Part shown: positions 5,395 through 6,289 of the stretch, in pieces
How positions within the stretch are numbered: position 1 is the first letter of the stretch
How the letters are laid out: every line of letters begins with the position of its first letter
DNA from: an uncultured Treponema sp.
Lineage (GTDB): Bacteria > Spirochaetota > Spirochaetia > Treponematales > Treponemataceae
NCBI GenBank assembly: GCA_905372345.1
Contig: CAJPPE010000103.1
Span: forward strand, 1-6,289
DNA: 6,289 nt
Direction: 5' to 3'
The notes under the pieces: model-generated
What the model was told of the DNA's origin: nothing
The model's database searches: none
What the model saw: only the letters and a program-made list of their open reading frames with translations
Translations under genes and position numbers: made by a program

Positions 5395-6213
5395 TTACTT
5401 TTTTTCCTTTACTCTATTATGAGTTTTGACTAGGAGTTTATGCCCGTGTTCTCTATATAACGTGTTTAAGTCTTTGTTTATGAATATTGTGTCATAAACT
5501 CTTTGATACGGATATTCAGAAAATTCTTTGTGTATTTCAGGAATTGGCAAATCCTTTTTTATCATTACAATTATTTTTTCTTTTTGCTCTCTTGTTAGAC
5601 TTATAGGATCTGCACGGTATCCTGCCCACAACACAAACTGTTCTCTTCGTTTTTGTTTTGTTCTTTCACACGATTTTATAGTCCGCTCTTCCGTTATCTT
5701 CCCCCATTCTACAAGCCTCATCGTAACAGTTACTCTGTTAAGTCCTAAATTTTTAGCAATGCGGGATATAGATACGCCTAAATCATATTGCATTATTATA
5801 TCTTCTTTTTTATCAAATCCTGCTAATGATTCTTCGGGGTTTTCTTTGCCATAAGGACGGCCTAATAAAACACCTCGCTGCACCCTCCGAACTAAACCTT
5901 CTTTTGTTCGGGCCTGTATCATTTTCCTTTCAATTTCTGCACTAAGACCAAATGCAAATGCAAGGACTTTTGATTGTACATCATCACCTAAAACATAGTT
6001 GTCTTTTACTGTATAAACGACACAGCCTTCTTTCATACAATGATTAAGGATTTCCATGACCATAAGTAAATCACGCCCCAGTCTTGATATTTCTGCGGCT
6101 ATCAACTTATCGCCTTTTTTTAGTTTTGCAAGCAATGAGCCTAAATGTCTTTTAGCAGGATCTTTCGCTCCTGAAACACCATTGTCGGTTATATACTCAT
6201 CAATAATCCAACC
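5395..6213 (-). pseudogene. Serine recombinase (resolvase/DNA invertase type), N-terminus missing
   Basis: Enzymes of this family cut and rejoin DNA through an active-site serine near the N-terminus, in a YxRVS motif. The frame here opens at 6213 just after an in-frame TAA, with GWIIDEYITDNGVSG, already well inside the catalytic domain. About 35 residues with the catalytic serine are absent in all three minus-strand frames up to the window edge. The rest is well preserved: EISRLGRD (catalytic arginines), the VQSKVLAFAFGLSAEIERKMI helix, LLGRP, and an HTH (GVSISRIAKNLGLNRVTVTMRL). A further tail of about 100 residues may hold a second HTH (LTREQKEKIIVMIKKDLPIP). The first possible start is a TTG at 6135, which would give 246 aa without catalytic activity. 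It resembles Mpi/Pin-type invertases, but is longer. Confidence 0.8.
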
Positions 6214-6238
6214 TTATTTAAGTTAAAGGAGTATTTAA

Positions 6239-6289
6239 ATGGATAATGTCTACATCGCATTGATATCCTCTATTGTCCCAATAATAGTT
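6239..6289 (+). CDS. Start of a plus-strand gene, partial; hydrophobic N-terminus
   Basis: An ATG at 6239 has a good SD, AAAGGAG (6225-6231), with a 7-base spacer. The 17 codons before the window edge read MDNVYIALISSIVPIIV, a hydrophobic start that could be a membrane segment, as in small holin-like or membrane-anchored phage proteins. It runs opposite to all other genes and begins 25 bases beyond the break in the recombinase frame. Too little is present to assign a function, and no convincing plus-strand promoter was seen just upstream. Confidence 0.5.
   Translation, partial: MDNVYIALISSIVPIIV

Larger units (their letters stand above)
1..6213 (-). mobile_element. Mu-like prophage, early (transposition/regulation) region, partial
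   Basis: A MuA-type transposase and a MuB-type ATPase lie next to each other, behind a small HTH regulator and followed by small phage-type early genes, all on one strand. This is the hallmark arrangement of Mu-like transposable phages. No head, tail or lysis genes are in the window, so the element continues beyond the left edge. The right limit is uncertain. I place it at 6213, where the recombinase reading frame breaks and a plus-strand gene begins, but I did not find a recognisable phage end or target duplication there. Mu differs in having a repressor transcribed away from ner-A-B; no such divergent repressor is seen here. Confidence 0.75.

Noticed and set aside
5528..5854. Plus-strand 108-aa frame opposite the recombinase
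   Set aside because: It is antisense to a well-recognised recombinase domain and reads as a Ser/Ile/Phe-rich shadow with no family resemblance.
6192..6197. TATACT as a promoter for the plus-strand gene at 6239
   Set aside because: The bases 16-18 upstream do not resemble a -35 and the site lies within the former recombinase coding sequence.
6217..6227. Dyad TTTAAgTTAAA at the recombinase break as a crossover or phage-end site
   Set aside because: It is short and AT-rich and partly overlaps the SD of the plus-strand gene; no matching inverted copy was seen elsewhere in the window.

Overview
The window is the early region of a Mu-like (transposable) prophage. All nine genes or gene remnants assigned to it lie on the minus strand, so transcription runs from right to left. 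The DNA is AT-rich, with strong Shine-Dalgarno (SD) sites (AGGAGG, AAAGGAG) and tightly packed, often overlapping genes. This suits a low-GC bacterium. A spirochaete such as Treponema is my best guess from the protein style, but nothing here proves it and a low-GC Firmicute is possible.

Right to left (5' to 3' on the minus strand) the order is: a serine recombinase that has lost its N-terminus (6213-5395); a 114-aa unknown (5390-5046); a 65-aa unknown (5020-4823); a probable 58-aa protein (4830-4654); a 103-aa Cro/CI-type helix-turn-helix (HTH) regulator (4641-4330); a MuA-type DDE transposase (4330-2417); a MuB-type AAA+ ATPase (2420-1512); a DUF3102-like protein (1508-828); a 191-aa protein possibly of the Nmad5 group (812-237); and a 65-aa unknown (214-17). 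From the 103-aa regulator through MuA to MuB, stop and start codons overlap. The next SD sits against the MuB stop codon, so these genes look translationally coupled. MuA would assemble on the phage ends and catalyse strand transfer, and MuB would capture target DNA and activate MuA. The regulator ahead of them is in the position of Ner in Mu. The later genes are typical accessory early genes.

Two things stand out. First, a compact plus-strand transcription unit sits opposite the 58-aa gene: an extended -10 promoter (TGtTATAAT, with TTGCAT 17 bases upstream) followed by two hairpins, the second a textbook intrinsic terminator. It would make an RNA of about 73 nt, antisense to the early operon just upstream of the regulator and MuA, with a CU-rich terminator loop able to pair with SD sequences. 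Second, recombinase homology stops abruptly at 6213 at an in-frame stop. It is replaced by a plus-strand gene start with its own SD (6239 onward), so this is a recombination junction or the edge of the element. There are no gene-free stretches over 300 bases, and I saw no tRNA, rRNA or CRISPR.
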